Shown here one piece after another: positions 29,580 to 40,373 of a stretch of DNA of 64,000 nucleotides. Position 1 is the stretch's first letter. Each line of letters begins with the position of its first letter. The notes under the pieces were generated by a model. That model saw nothing but the letters and a program-made list of their open reading frames with translations. It was not told the DNA's origin and ran no database searches. The DNA is from Bacillus coahuilensis m4-4 (GTDB taxonomy: Bacteria; Bacillota; Bacilli; Bacillales; Bacillaceae_K): assembly GCF_000171615.1 (NCBI RefSeq), contig NZ_ABFU01000066.3, positions 1 through 64,000 of the forward strand. Direction: 5' to 3'. The position numbers were made by a program, and so were the translations under genes.

Positions 29580-30355
29580 TTGGGAAGGGATAAAGTGGTT
29601 TTAATCACAGGAGCTGCAAAAGGGATAGGATTTGAACTAGCCCACTATTTTGCCAAGTCAGGTGCTAAGGTCGTTATTTCTGATATTGATGAAGAAGGTG
29701 TTAAGCGTTCTGTCAAACAATTGCAGGATATAGGATACGAGTCCTTAGGAAAAAAATGTGACGTAACGGTGGAGAAAGAATTAATTGAAACGATAGGTTC
29801 TACGAGAGGTCATTTTGGTAGGCTAGATATTTTAATTAATAATGCTGGTATTCAATATGTATCACCGATAGAAGATTTTCCAACAGATAAATTTGAGCTA
29901 CTCCAAAAGATTATGGTAACAGCTCCATTTATTGCGATTAGAGAGGTTTTTCCAATAATGAAAGAGCAAGGTTTGGAAGAATTATTAATATGGCCTCTAT
30001 TAATGGATTAATAGGATTCGCTGGAAAAGCGGCTTATAATAGCGCTAAGCATGGTGTCATTGGTTTAACGAAAGTGGCGGCACTAGAGGGAGCAGAGCAC
30101 GGAATAACGGTTAATGCGGTTTGTCCGGGATACGTGAATACAGAGCTTGTTCAAAATCAGCTCAAGGATTTAGCATCAACAAGAAACGTACCGCTAGAAA
30201 ATGTAATGGAAGACGTTATTTATCCTCTCGTTCCGCAAAAAAGATTATTAGAAGTAAGGGAGATTGCGGAATATTGTTTGTTTTTAGCAAGCGAAGGGGC
30301 TAGAGGTGTAACGGGTCAGGCCGTAGTCATTGACGGTGGTTATACAACCCAGTGA
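29580..30355 (+). CDS. 3-hydroxybutyrate dehydrogenase, SDR family (frameshifted)
   Basis: SDR of about 258 residues converting D-3-hydroxybutyrate to acetoacetate with NAD. It has LITGAAKGIGFELA, INNAGIQYVSPIEDFP (typical of this enzyme), YNSAKHGVIGLTK and ITVNAVCPGYVNTELVQNQ. The frame breaks at a T3 run (29972-29974): one T restores KEQGFGRIINMASINGLIG. TTG 29580 follows AGGAGGG, 13 bases after the permease. The succinyl-CoA transferase genes that usually complete this pathway are not adjacent. Confidence 0.88.
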
Positions 30356-30377
30356 GTACTCAATTAAGGATTGAAAG

Positions 30378-30412
30378 TAGCGAAGGACTCAACATGAGCC
30401 ACTTCGCTATTC
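30378..30412. terminator. Terminator between the dehydrogenase and M20 peptidase genes
   Basis: TAGCGAAG and CTTCGCTA are perfect arms around a 16-base loop that itself pairs partly (GACTC/GAGCC). It stands between convergent genes. Confidence 0.55.
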
Positions 30413-30413
30413 T

Positions 30414-31526
30414 TTATGAATCTAGTAATAATAACCTCATAAACAATGCATATCTTTTGGCTAAATCGGCCATTTCTATATATTCTCCAATGGCATGGGC
30501 CCCATCTCCTTTAGCTCCAAGTCCATCAAGTACCGGAATCCCTGCAAGTGAAGCAAAGTTTCCGTCGCTCGTACCGCCGGCGTGAGTATGGTCTAGTTCA
30601 AACCCCTCTTTTAACGCTTCTTTTTTTGCTCGTTCAAACAGAGTCTCCGTACCTTTATGGAATTCTAAAGGAGGAGTTAAATATGACCATTCATACTCTA
30701 ATGATCCTTTCTTTACTGTAAGCTGAGAAACTTTCTCTTTTACTCGTTCCATTTCATCCAACGTATTAAAACGTACATCAAAAATGACTTCTGCATAATC
30801 AGGCACCACATTGGTGGCAGTTCCACCCTTAATCTTTCCAGCCGAAAGAGTGGTACCTTTCTCATAATCTGTCCAGCTGTGTAGTTCGACTATAAGCTGA
30901 GACAGCTCTCCAATACTGTTAATTCCTTTTGCATGGTAGTTGCCTGCATGTACACTTTTCCCGTGTACACGTAAATGAAGTTCTCCTCCTCCTTTTCTAC
31001 TTGTTTTAATTTTTTCTCCACTAGGTGGCTCTAAAACTAAAGCGTACTCAGCTCTTTTTGCATAATCTTCGATTAGTTGACGAGAAGAAGGACTTCCGAT
31101 TTCTTCATCGCTGTTAAAGAAAAAATGGATCTTTTTTTGTGGATGTTTATTCATTTCTTTGAGTTGATAGAGTGCCGTAAGAATCATGGCGACTCCAGCT
31201 TTCATATCAAACACTCCAGGGCCGTAAATGCGAGTGCCTTCGTTTCTATACGGTTCAATTTTTAATCCACCTATCGGCTTTACCGTATCAAAATGAGAAA
31301 GAACGAGTAAACAAGAGTCTGAATGACCTAGCGTAGCAATCAACTGATTCCCCGATTTTTCTTGAATAATCTCCTCCACTTCACATCCAAACATTTGTAA
31401 TTTCTCTTTTATATATTCACCTAAAGTATCTACGGCTTTCTTATTGGATGAAGGTGATTCTTGTAAAACAAGTTCTTTCAATTCTGTTAAAAATATATCT
31501 TCTGGAAATTGTTTGGACCAATTCAT
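30414..31526 (-). CDS. M20-family metallopeptidase (carboxypeptidase G2-like)
   Basis: Intact 370-residue enzyme with the zinc ligands of the family: LSHFDTV, GPGVFDMKAGVAM, NSDEEIGSPSS, EPPSG and the late histidine in AGGTSDGNFA. The dimerisation domain contains HLRVHGKSVHAGNYHAKGINSI. Members cleave C-terminal glutamate or other amino acids from small amides and peptides. It lies between two amino-acid importers and may supply or process their substrates. ATG 31526 follows AGGGAGA. Confidence 0.88.
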   Translation of the reverse strand: MNWSKQFPEDIFLTELKELVLQESPSSNKKAVDTLGEYIKEKLQMFGCEVEEIIQEKSGNQLIATLGHSDSCLLVLSHFDTVKPIGGLKIEPYRNEGTRIYGPGVFDMKAGVAMILTALYQLKEMNKHPQKKIHFFFNSDEEIGSPSSRQLIEDYAKRAEYALVLEPPSGEKIKTSRKGGGELHLRVHGKSVHAGNYHAKGINSIGELSQLIVELHSWTDYEKGTTLSAGKIKGGTATNVVPDYAEVIFDVRFNTLDEMERVKEKVSQLTVKKGSLEYEWSYLTPPLEFHKGTETLFERAKKEALKEGFELDHTHAGGTSDGNFASLAGIPVLDGLGAKGDGAHAIGEYIEMADLAKRYALFMRLLLLDS

Positions 31527-31748
31527 AGAAATCTCCCTTTAGTAAATTTGTATCAATATTAATAGGTATAAATAAATATAAAAAACATTGTGTTTAAAAC
31601 TTTTTTATATATAATAATACAATAAATTGAATAAATATTAAATGTGTATCGGAATTCACTCTATGAAATTGTTATTCTAAAAAAATATTGAGTAATCAGA
31701 ATTATATAACTATTATAATAATATAAAAGAAAAATAGGGGGAATAAAA

Positions 31749-32505
31749 ATGAATAAAAATAGAAAAAATCAATGGCAGCAGCTTTTATGTTAGTCGGTTT
31801 AACAGCATGTGGATCATCGGAAGACGTGACAAGTGGTTCTAATGCAGAAACATTGGTTATGTTAACTTCAGCGGATTATCCGCCATATGAATCTGTTGAT
31901 ACAGAAACAGAAGAGATTATCGGGTTTGATGTTGACATTGCAAAACATATTACAGAGCAATTAGGTTATGAATTAGAAATTCAAGATATGGACTTTAATG
32001 GGCTATTGCCTGCTTTACAATCGGAGCGTGGTGATTTTGTTATGGCAGGTATGACACCAAAACCTGAACGACTAGAGAATGCTGATTTCTCTGAAATCTA
32101 TTTTGAAGCAAAAAATACGATTGTAACAGCAGACGGAACAGAATATGCCACTTTAGAAGACCTTTCTGGTAAAAAGTTGGAGTTCAACTAGGCTCTATCC
32201 AAGAAGGAGAAGTTGAAGCTGTCGAAGGAATAGAAATCGTGTCGCTAAACAAAATTCCTGAAATCATTCAAGAGCTCAAATCAGGCCGTATTGACGCAGC
32301 GATTATTGAAGATACAGTAGCTAAAGGATATGTGGATGCAAATAGTGACTTGAAATTTACCGTAATTGAGAATACTGAGCTTGCTGGTTCAGCTATTGCT
32401 TTTCCAAAAGGATCAGATTTAGTAGGAGACTTTAACAAAGTACTAGCAGAAATGAAAGAAGACGGCACCATGGATGAACTAGTTAAGAAGTGGTTTGAAA
32501 ACTAA
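31749..32505 (+). CDS. Amino-acid ABC transporter substrate-binding lipoprotein (frameshifted)
   Basis: Binding protein of the second importer, about 252 residues. It has a lipobox (LVGLTACGS), TSADYPPYESVDTETEEIIG and FDVDIAKHITEQLGYELEI. Two A-run errors break it: A6 at 31763-31768 (one more A restores RKKSMAAAFMLVGL) and A5 at 32171-32175 (one more A restores SGKKVGVQLGSIQEGEVEAV). It differs clearly from the binding protein at 25763 (roughly a third identical by eye), so this is a separate system, not a recent copy. ATG 31749 follows AGGGGGA. Confidence 0.87.
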
Positions 32506-32549
32506 AAAAGACAATAAAAATTGACAACAGAAGAGAGGTGTTATAGGGC

Positions 32550-33209
32550 TTGGATTTGCAATTTGATAAAATCGTGCCCTATATCCCTTTTATAGTAGAA
32601 GGGATATTGGTCACGTTAAAATTTACCGTGTTATCAACTTTTTTTGGATTCTTATTGGGAATTATTCTAGCATTCTTTAAAATTTCTACGATTAAGCCAT
32701 TGAAATGGTTTGGGATAGCGTACACGTCTATATTTAGAGGGACTCCACTAATTTTACAAATTGCCTTAATCTATTTCGCTACTCCTCAGTTATTACGATA
32801 CGATATCGATCCCTTACTTGCTGGTGTTATTGCGTTTGCATTAAACTCCGCTGCCTATATTTCTGAAACAATCCGGGGTGGAATTCTTGCAGTAGATAAG
32901 GGACAGAGAGAAGCGGCTATGAGCTTGGGAGTACCATATCGTAAAATGATGTGGCATATCGTTATGCCACAAGCGGTAAAAAAGATTCTCCCAGCACTTG
33001 CGAATGAAAGCATTGCCTTATTAAAAGAATCTGCACTAGTTTCTACCATTGGTGCCATGGATTTATTAAGAAGAGCGACTATTGTTAGTTCAAAAACGTT
33101 CCTATACTTTGAACCACTTATCCTTGTGGGTGGAATTTTCTATGTGATGGTTCTTATCTTAACATCTGGGGCTCGTTACTTAGAGAGGAGGATGCAGGTT
33201 AGTGATTAA
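32550..33209 (+). CDS. Amino-acid ABC transporter permease
   Basis: Membrane subunit of 219 residues: [18 protein letters not shown] and the coupling loop [29 protein letters not shown] 32550 after AGAGAGGTG. The stop overlaps the ATPase start by eight bases, so the two are translationally coupled. Confidence 0.9.
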   Translation: MDLQFDKIVPYIPFIVEGILVTLKFTVLSTFFGFLLGIILAFFKISTIKPLKWFGIAYTSIFRGTPLILQIALIYFATPQLLRYDIDPLLAGVIAFALNSAAYISETIRGGILAVDKGQREAAMSLGVPYRKMMWHIVMPQAVKKILPALANESIALLKESALVSTIGAMDLLRRATIVSSKTFLYFEPLILVGGIFYVMVLILTSGARYLERRMQVSD

Positions 33210-33924
33210 AGTACAAGGATTGTATAAAAGCTTTGGAAAACTAGAAGTCCTAAAAAATATTGACACTAGCATTGAAATAGGAGAAGTGGTTGCCGTAATT
33301 GGCCCATCAGGTTCTGGTAAATCAACCTTTCTTCGTTGTTTAAATCTATTAGAAAATCCTACTAAAGGACAAGTTTTCATCCGTAATGAAGAAATTACCT
33401 CTAAAGACACAGATATATTAAAAGCACGTCAGCATATCGGAATGGTATTTCAGCACTTTCATCTGTTTCCTCATATGAATGTAGTAGATAATATTGCGTA
33501 TGCACCTATTCAGGTGAAGGGGATGAAAAAAGAAGAGGCACATAAAAAAGCGATGCATTTACTAAGTATGGTTGGTCTTAGTGACAAAGCGAACGTGTAC
33601 CCATCTAAATTATCAGGTGGTCAAAAGCAACGGGTTGCCATTGCGCGCTCACTAGTGATGGAACCAGAAATTATGCTGTTTGACGAACCAACATCTGCCC
33701 TTGATCCCGAGATGGTCAAAGAGGTGTTAGTTGTAATGAAGGAGTTAGCAAAGACAGGAATTACGATGCTAGTCGTCACCCATGAAATGGGGTTTGCAAG
33801 AGAGGTAGCCGATCGAATTCTATTCATGGACCAAGGAGAAATCGTGGAAGACTCTCCCCCAGTGAGCTTTTTTAAAGAACCAAAAACGGAACGAGCAAGG
33901 GAATTTTTGGAGAAAATTTTATAA
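33202..33924 (+). CDS. Amino-acid ABC transporter ATP-binding protein
   Basis: ATPase of 240 residues: [57 protein letters not shown] and [10 protein letters not shown]. The start is GTG 33202 inside the end of the permease gene. Completes the second polar amino-acid importer. Confidence 0.92.
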   Translation: MIKVQGLYKSFGKLEVLKNIDTSIEIGEVVAVIGPSGSGKSTFLRCLNLLENPTKGQVFIRNEEITSKDTDILKARQHIGMVFQHFHLFPHMNVVDNIAYAPIQVKGMKKEEAHKKAMHLLSMVGLSDKANVYPSKLSGGQKQRVAIARSLVMEPEIMLFDEPTSALDPEMVKEVLVVMKELAKTGITMLVVTHEMGFAREVADRILFMDQGEIVEDSPPVSFFKEPKTERAREFLEKIL

Positions 33925-33930
33925 TGAGAA

Positions 33931-33966
33931 AGGCTTGTAGGCAACGGGGTGCCTACAAGCCTCTTT
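33931..33966 (+). terminator. Terminator of the second amino-acid ABC operon
   Basis: AGGCTTGTAGGC and GCCTACAAGCCT form a perfect 12-bp stem, followed by a T-rich tail. Confidence 0.9.
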
Positions 33967-33981
33967 TCTATTACTTCATAT

Positions 33982-35083
33982 CTAGTGCTTCTTTGATGAA
34001 ACAACTAGTAACTCTTTCGGAAATGCTGTCAAAGCTTTGTAACCGTCCTTAGTAACCACAACATCATCTTCAATTCTCACTCCACCTACTTCTGGAACAT
34101 ATACGCCAGGTTCTATGGTAAACACCATATTCTCTTCAAGTAGATGATCATTTAAATGACTCATGGAAGGGTATTCGTGAACATTAATGCCGATCCCGTG
34201 TCCAATACGGTGAGGAAAGTACTCCCCGTACCCAGCATTTGAAATAAGGTCTCGAGCAACCTTGTCCAGATCTCCAATTCGAGTGCCAGGCTTACTTTCA
34301 GCTAATGCTGCAGCTTGTGCTGAGAATACAAGATCATATAATTCTTTTTGTCTTTCTGACACAGAGTCAAACGCTACGGTTCTTGAAATATCTGAACAAT
34401 ATCCGTCTAGTACAACTCCCAAGTCGAATAGAACGAAATCTCCTTTTTTTAGCTTTCGGTTTCCTGGTTTCCCATGTGGTTCACCGGCATGCTCTCCGAA
34501 TAAAACCATAGTAGAGAATGACATTTCTTTAACACCTTTTTTCTTTAACTCATATTCTATTTTAGCTAAAACTTCCATTTCAGTGATGCCTTCTTGTAAG
34601 GTGTTGATACCGACCTCTACACCAAAGTCTGCTAACTCGGCTGCTTTTTTCATCGTGGCAATTTTATTTTCATCTTTCACGACGCGAAGTGGGTTTATGA
34701 TTTCTTCTAAAAAGCTTACATGTGAGCCTGGGAAGAGAGCTAGTAACGATTCACTTCTTTTATAGTTGAGTACTTCACTTTCAAGACCAATTGATTGAAT
34801 GAGCTTGGTACCTAACTTCTTCTCAATTAATTCCCAAGGATTTTAATGGTCGTAGTACCCAATACTATCATAGCTCCATCCAGTCCCTTGTAACTGATCC
34901 ACTTCCATTGCAGGTAAGACAAAAAGCGGACTTTCATTTGAACAGGAACATCCCCATTAATCTTTCATGTGGATCCGTGTAAAAGCCTGATAAATAAAAT
35001 ACGTTTTCTGTTGAGTTAAAAAAAGCAACATCGATATTTTTTTCAGCTAACAAATTTTGAACATCTTTCATTCGACGGTTCAA
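33982..35083 (-). pseudogene. M24-family Xaa-Pro peptidase (frameshift and nonsense codon)
   Basis: Aminopeptidase P/prolidase-like protein of about 365 residues. The catalytic domain is intact: LFDLGVVLDGYCSDISRT, HRIGHGIGINVHE, TIEPGVYVPEVGG and RIEDDVVV carry the two-metal site. The N-terminal domain, read from TTG 35083 after AGGAGG, is broken: the frame changes at MGMFLF (about 34955) and an in-frame TAA (about 34846) interrupts YYDH-NPWELIEKK. The TAA needs a base substitution, unlike the other breaks in this window, so this may be a real pseudogene. Confidence 0.75.
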
Positions 35084-35095
35084 TATGATTCCTCC

Positions 35096-36504
35096 TTACG
35101 CTAGTAGTTGATTACTTGAACGGTTTTTGTTTGTCGTAGCTAGTGTAACAATAATTAGAACGAGTATAGCTACAGGTACAGCAATCACGACACTATTTAG
35201 GTCGAATGGCTTTTGTAGAACAACTTCCCAAATAAGGGTAGAAGCTACACCAGCAATCATAGAAGAGATACCTCCTGCAGCGTTTACGCGTTTCCAAAAG
35301 AAAACAGCTAGAACGGCAGGTGTAATACCAGCTCCATAAACCGTATAAGCATACATTTGTACACTTAAGACACTTGGGAAATAACTGATAATTATAAAGG
35401 CTAGAGCCCCTAATAAAACAATAGAAACTTTTGTTACCTTCAGTTGTAATTTATCTGATGCTTCAGGATTCACATACTTCAGATAAAGGTCGTACGTAAG
35501 ATTTGTCGCAGCAGAAAGTAAATAGGAATTACCTGTTGTGATAATAAAGGATGCGGCGGCAGCTAGCAGAATACCACCTATGGCAATAGGCATAATGGTC
35601 GTGGTTGCCATTAATGCCATTCCAGGATCAATAGACGGGAACAAAGATCTTGATGCGAATGAAATAAGAGAGATGGCTGGAGAAATAATTAACATAGCAA
35701 GCAGCCAACCAATTTGCCCTTTCTAGAAGCACGATCACCTGTAGAAGAAGCTAATCGCTGATACATATTTTGATCTCCGAGTAAAAGGAACAAAGAGGGT
35801 AACAAGTAACCAATTAATTGAATCGTTGTTAAGTCTCCTGTTGTAGTCATATGCGATGCTGGAACATTCTGCACTATTTCTTCCCAGCCTCCAGCTATTA
35901 TAAAGATGGTAGGAACTGTGATAAGCAATCCGCCAACCATTAAAAATCCACTAATGGCATCAGTCTGAGCTACTGAACGTAATCCCCCAATCATCGCTAA
36001 AAAGATTATAAGAGCTGCACCGATAGCTGTTCCTAGTCCAACAGACATCCCAGTCGTCAGGTTTAAAATAAATCCAAAGCCTTTCATTTGGTACGATACA
36101 ATTCCAACATACGCAAGAATAATGATAAAACTTGAAAGATTTCGAGCAGAACTACCATATTTGGCTTCTAAAATTCCAGAAACGGTATATTTTCCAAATT
36201 CACGAATTTTAGGTGCCACTATATATAAAATACCGATTCCTATTAAAGTAGGTACCACTAGCATCAAGGAAGGAATAAGTCCAAAGCTATACGCTACAGA
36301 AGTTTCTCCACCTGAGATACTGCCACTTCCTGTCCAAGTTGCTAACAATGTTCCCATTAAAACAAAAGGACCTAAACTACGACCTGCCAGAACAAAGTCG
36401 CTACTACTTGAAACTTTCTTTGATAAATACGTCCCGATACCAATCATCAAGACGGCATATAATCCGATAAACCATAATAAATGAACATTTTGTTGAAGTT
36501 CCAT
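35096..36504 (-). CDS. Sodium:solute symporter (frameshifted)
   Basis: SSS-family carrier of about 470 residues and 12-13 helices, with WTGSGSISGGETSVAYSFG near the first helices, GGLRSVAQTDAISGF in the sodium-site region and GDQNMYQRLASS. One frame break in CCCTTT (35717-35722); one base restores SRKGQIGWLLAMLIISPAI. The substrate is unknown; next to the M24 peptidase it may bring in proline or a peptide-derived amine (inference). Start ATG 36504, with AGGAG 14 bases before. Confidence 0.82.
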
Positions 36505-36973
36505 TAACTTAAAATCAGCTCCTAAAATTTTTAGCGAGAGTTCTACATTGCAATGGATCTTACCGATTTCACCGGTAAAATGTTAGGGTGTCTACCACCT
36601 GTCTCTAAAATACATATAGAAAATAGATTTAGATAAACCAACTTTCGATATGATTCTAGTCAATTGACTTGCGTATAAGATCCTATTTTCAAACATGGAA
36701 TCACTATCTCGCAAAAGTAATTACTCTATAACTCTAGCATAGAATGAGAAAATGAAAAAATGCACAAAAAAGGATTATAGCAGTGTATTTTCGAGATTTT
36801 AGAAAGAATGCTGAAAATGGAATTCGCAGTAAACTTATGTAGAGCAGTATATACAAAAGTTGTATAAATCATTAGAAAATTATGATAAATACAGGGAGAT
36901 AAACACATGAAAATGGTTACATAGAACTAATAAATCCAGTGGTAAAATAGATATAATTACCTATACATTTACA
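36505..36973. other. Intergenic region, no gene seen
   Basis: About 470 AT-rich bases. A small palindrome (ACCGATTTCACCGGT, near 36567) is the only structured element noticed. The one minus-strand frame of 60 codons has no ribosome binding site and an implausible composition. Confidence 0.4.
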
Positions 36974-37006
36974 AAAAAGAGAGGGGTTACCTCTCTCTTT
37001 TTTTAA
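36974..37006 (-). terminator. Terminator of the acetate transporter gene
   Basis: AGAGAGG and CCTCTCT form a stem around GGTTA, flanked by A6 and T7. Confidence 0.75.
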
Positions 37007-37009
37007 CGA

Positions 37010-37627
37010 TTATTTAAAAATTCCGAATGGCTTTCCAACTGGTAGAGTAACTTTGTCGAAGTGAGTATTCAACACACTTGCTGCAGAACCATAGAAGCTC
37101 ATAATAGCGATTAACAATTCAGAAATAGCCGCAAGCATGTGCATAGCTTCTGGCATAATACCAAGTGTAGAAAGGGAAAGACCAATAAATAAGAAATCGA
37201 TAAGAACGAAAATAATGAAAAGAACTTTGTGTGTTTCCATCGCTCCTACTGTCATAAATAAGCTGAAGATTAAATATCCAATGTAAGCAACACCAAGTTG
37301 AGCAGGATCAACTGCCGCAGCGGCCGCTTCTCCAAATACGCCAAAGCTAATGAGCCAGCTCGTTCCGACACCTAACCAGAACAATCCAAATGCTCCGAAT
37401 GCCGTTGTCCCAAATGTATTGTTATGCTTTGCATCTTGAACACTTGCGAAAAGCTGAGCTATTCCTCCAAGGAAAATTGCCCAAGGTAGTACAAAAGATA
37501 CGCCGTCTGTCCAACCTAATTTTGCTGAAGAGGCCACTAACGTAACCATTGCTAATCCGAATAACCCTATAGCAGAAGGATCAGCCGTTGTTATTTGAAC
37601 TTTTTGAGTTGTTTGAGATTGATTCAA
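37010..37627 (-). CDS. Acetate uptake transporter, GPR1/FUN34/YaaH family
   Basis: Six-helix channel-like carrier of 205 residues. The family start motif NPAPLGL appears as DPSAIGLFGLAM, followed by FASVQDAKHNNTFGTTAFGAFGLFWL. SatP/YaaH relatives move acetate and succinate. TTG 37627 is used after AGGAGGG. Monocistronic. Confidence 0.88.
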   Translation of the reverse strand: MNQSQTTQKVQITTADPSAIGLFGLAMVTLVASSAKLGWTDGVSFVLPWAIFLGGIAQLFASVQDAKHNNTFGTTAFGAFGLFWLGVGTSWLISFGVFGEAAAAAVDPAQLGVAYIGYLIFSLFMTVGAMETHKVLFIIFVLIDFLFIGLSLSTLGIMPEAMHMLAAISELLIAIMSFYGSAASVLNTHFDKVTLPVGKPFGIFK

Positions 37628-37797
37628 TGTTATCCCTCCTATTAAACATACTAGCTTACTTTACTCAATAATTAGTTTTTGCGCAATAGAATTTCATTAT
37701 GTAGAAATAGTATAAAAATTGAAAGGGTATTCAATTGTGTAAGAAAGAAAGGATAGGGTATTAGTAAGAATAAATAGGATAGAAAGGATGTTGTAAA

Positions 37798-37995
37798 GTG
37801 AGTAAATTAGCAAAATCAAGTAAAAATAAAATGGTGAGTGGTGTCCTAGGTGGTATTGCAGAATATGTAGGGATGAGTGCAACGGTTGTTCGAGTACTAT
37901 TTGTACTGATCATGATTGCAACAGCCGTATTTCCGTGCGTTGTAGGATATATTGTGGCTGCTATGGTTCTACCGAAGGATACAAAGGTTAATTAA
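37798..37995 (+). CDS. PspC-domain membrane protein
   Basis: A 65-residue protein that is nearly all PspC domain: KMVSGVLGGIAEYVGMSATVVRVLFVL and a second hydrophobic helix, ending in LPKDTKVN. PspC proteins sense or relay membrane stress. GTG 37798 follows GAAAGGATG. Its own terminator follows. Confidence 0.88.
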   Translation: MSKLAKSSKNKMVSGVLGGIAEYVGMSATVVRVLFVLIMIATAVFPCVVGYIVAAMVLPKDTKVN

Positions 37996-38015
37996 AAAGC
38001 TTACTAATATAGTGA

Positions 38016-38044
38016 AAGGGTCGCCATGAGGTGGCTCTTTTTTG
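38016..38044 (+). terminator. Terminator of the PspC gene
   Basis: AAGGGTCGCC pairs with GGTGGCTCTT (three wobbles) around ATGA, followed by T5. Confidence 0.7.
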
Positions 38045-38072
38045 GTATAGTGAAAAAAAGGAGTGACTGTAA

Positions 38073-39120
38073 ATGACAAACATATCAGTTGGGATTATAG
38101 GAAGTGGAAGTATGGCAGAACATCGCCATGCGCCTGAATATGCAGAACATCGCCATGCGCCTGAATATGCAGCACATCATCAGGTAGGTGAAATCGTATT
38201 TTACGACAGAAATCAAGATAGAGCAGAAAGGCTAGCAAACAAGTTCAAGGGTAGGTCAGTACATCGTATAGAAGATCTTTTTAATGATCCTCGTATACAT
38301 CTGATTAGTGATTGTTCATCTAACGAAACTCATATGTTCAACACAATTGAAGCGTTAAACAAGGGGAAACATGTGCTTTGTGAAAAGCCAATGGCCAATA
38401 CAATAGAAGAGGCTAAAGCGATGGTAGAAGCTTCTAAGAAGACTGGAAAGCGATTATTTATTGCTCATAACCAACGATTTGTGAGGGCACATCAAAGAGC
38501 TAAAGACATCGTAGATAGTGGTTCTCTTGGAAAGGTGCTTTCTTTTAAAACGACATTTTCACATAGGGGACCAGAGCATTGGGGAACAACAAAGTCGAAT
38601 GCGACGTGGTTTTTTAAAAAGGAGCGTTCTTACAGTGGTGTGATTGGAGATATGGGAATTCATAAAATGGACCTCCTACGCTATATTCTATCTGATGAGA
38701 TGGAAGAAGTGAGTGCTTTTGGTGGTGCTATACATAAGCAAGATGAGAACCATGAACCAATTGAAGTATATGATCATGTTACAAGTATTCTACGAACTAA
38801 GCGGGGAGTTTTAGGGGGATGCTAGCTTTTCATGGACGAACTACGGGAAAGAGGAAAATAGTATGACCCTTTACCTTGAAAAGGGAGCTATTCATATTGG
38901 TCGTGAGGAGTGTCCTCTTAATGTAGAAGAATATAGCGGAGATACTGTTCGCTATGATTTAGAAAGTCAAAAGAATAGCGGCGTAATCGATCATGTCATT
39001 CATTGTCTAACACATAACGTAAGCTCTATTATTTCAGGAGAAGAGGGATTAGAATCCTTAAAAGTTGTGGCAGCCATGAAGGAGTCTGCCGAGTCACGGA
39101 GTATTTGTACCATACAGTAA
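38073..39120 (+). CDS. Gfo/Idh/MocA-family dehydrogenase (frameshifted, with internal duplication)
   Basis: NAD(P)-dependent sugar or inositol dehydrogenase-like protein, about 350 residues: ISVGIIGSGSMAEHRHAPEY, LCEKPMANTIEEAKAMVEA (catalytic EKP) and GDMGIHKMDLLRYIL. Two oddities. First, an exact 27-bp tandem duplication (38115-38168) repeats AEHRHAPEY just after the glycine-rich turn. Second, a G5 run (38814-38818) shifts the frame; one G fewer restores GVLGDASFSWTNYGKEEN. Start ATG 38073 after AAGGAG. It heads a group with an acetyltransferase and a kinase-fold gene. Confidence 0.82.
38115..38168 (+). repeat. 27-bp perfect tandem duplication inside the dehydrogenase gene
   Basis: Two identical 27-base units (38115-38141 and 38142-38168) encode AEHRHAPEY twice. 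A third, diverged continuation (GCAGCACATCAT) follows as the normal sequence. Confidence 0.95.
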
Positions 39121-39135
39121 AAAGGAGGAGTGCTT

Positions 39136-39592
39136 ATGTATCAATACTTCCATGGTCTAGTCATAAGGGAAGGAACAACTGGCGTGCCGGCAAACGAGGT
39201 AAAATGTTTATTTGAAGAGGTGGGCTGGGTTCGAGATGTACCAGAATGGCAGCTTGAGAAGTTTTCCCTCATAATGGAAAATGCTACTTGGGCTTTTACA
39301 GTTTGGGACCAGCAGCGTATGGTCGGGATGGTAAGAATAATTTCAGACAAGATGATGATGGCAACCATCTCGGATTTAATTGTATCGGAGGATTATAGGG
39401 GGCGTGGTATTGCAAAAAAAACTAATAGAGCTGTCTATGGCTAAGCTACCGCATGGGGATTGGTTTGCGCATACGTCTCGAGATGTATTCCCGTTTTACG
39501 AGAAATGTGGCCTTCACTTACTAGATGGAAAGACTCAAGGAACGCTTGCCTATTATGGGTATAGGGAAGCCAAAAAGCAGGGACACCGATAA
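39136..39592 (+). CDS. GNAT-family acetyltransferase (frameshifted)
   Basis: About 151 residues, starting YQYFHGLVIREGTTG, with acetyl-CoA site DLIVSEDYRGRGIAKKLIE and late DWFAHTSRDVFPFYEKCGL. The frame breaks at an A8 run (39414-39421); one A fewer restores it. ATG 39136 follows AAGGAGGAG. Its stop overlaps the next start (TAATG). Substrate unknown. Confidence 0.8.
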
Positions 39593-40344
39593 TGCATAGA
39601 AAAATCGGAGAAGGAAACACCGCAGAAGTATACTTATGGGTGAATGATACGGTATTGAAACTATTTCATGAAGGCACACCTAAAAGAAATTGAGAAGGAA
39701 CTTATTACTAGTAAAATGATAAATGAAACGGGGCTCCCTACTCCGAAAGTTTTTGGAGTTGAAGAATATCGTGGTCGGACTGGTATCATCTATCAGTACA
39801 TAGAAGGACCATCCTTATTTGTTGCAAACTATAGTCCAATGGACATGCTGGATTTATTACTAAAGCTTCAAGATTCTATCCATAAAATAGCTGCTCACCA
39901 TTTCCCTTCTCTTAAAGATCGACTGATGCAAAAGATTATGGCTGTCTTTAGCCTTACGCTAGAAGAAAAAACAAAAAATGGATTGAAGTCATTCAACAAC
40001 TTCCAAATGGAAACACACTTTGTCATGGAGATTTCCATCCCCTTAATGTGATGGTGACAGAAAATGGTCCGGTGTTGATTGACTGGGCCGATGCTACATG
40101 TGGACACCCTTATGGGGATATAGCAAGAACGTATATATTAGTCAGGTTTGGTGGAATGAGTCATCCACTGGAAGAAGAGATAAGGTTGAGAGAGCAACTG
40201 GCTGACGCTTATTTACGAAAATGTAACGTAAATAGGAAAGAGTTTGAGAGATGGCTCGTTCCTGTTGCTTGCGCTAGATTGATGGAAGGGATTGGGGGAG
40301 TGGGAGAGAGAGGTATTGTTGCAGATGGTAAGAATGAATGGTGA
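39592..40344 (+). CDS. Aminoglycoside phosphotransferase-fold protein (frameshifted)
   Basis: Small-molecule kinase-fold protein of about 250 residues: RKIGEGNTAEVYLW, LFHEGTPKEIEKELITSK, catalytic loop LCHGDFHPLNVMV and metal-binding LIDWADATCGHPYGDIA. Two frame breaks: A4 (39682-39685, one A too many) and A6 (39973-39978, one A too few). It is coupled to the acetyltransferase gene. It differs from the kinase-fold gene at 47391 and lacks its neighbours; resistance or metabolite kinase function cannot be told. Confidence 0.8.
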
Positions 40345-40373
40345 ATATTTAGATGGATAGAGAGGGAGTTAGT

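Noticed and set aside
36726-36908. Minus-strand 60-codon frame before the symporter gene
   Set aside because: Composition is Leu/Phe/Ser-rich from AT-rich DNA and no start signal is present.
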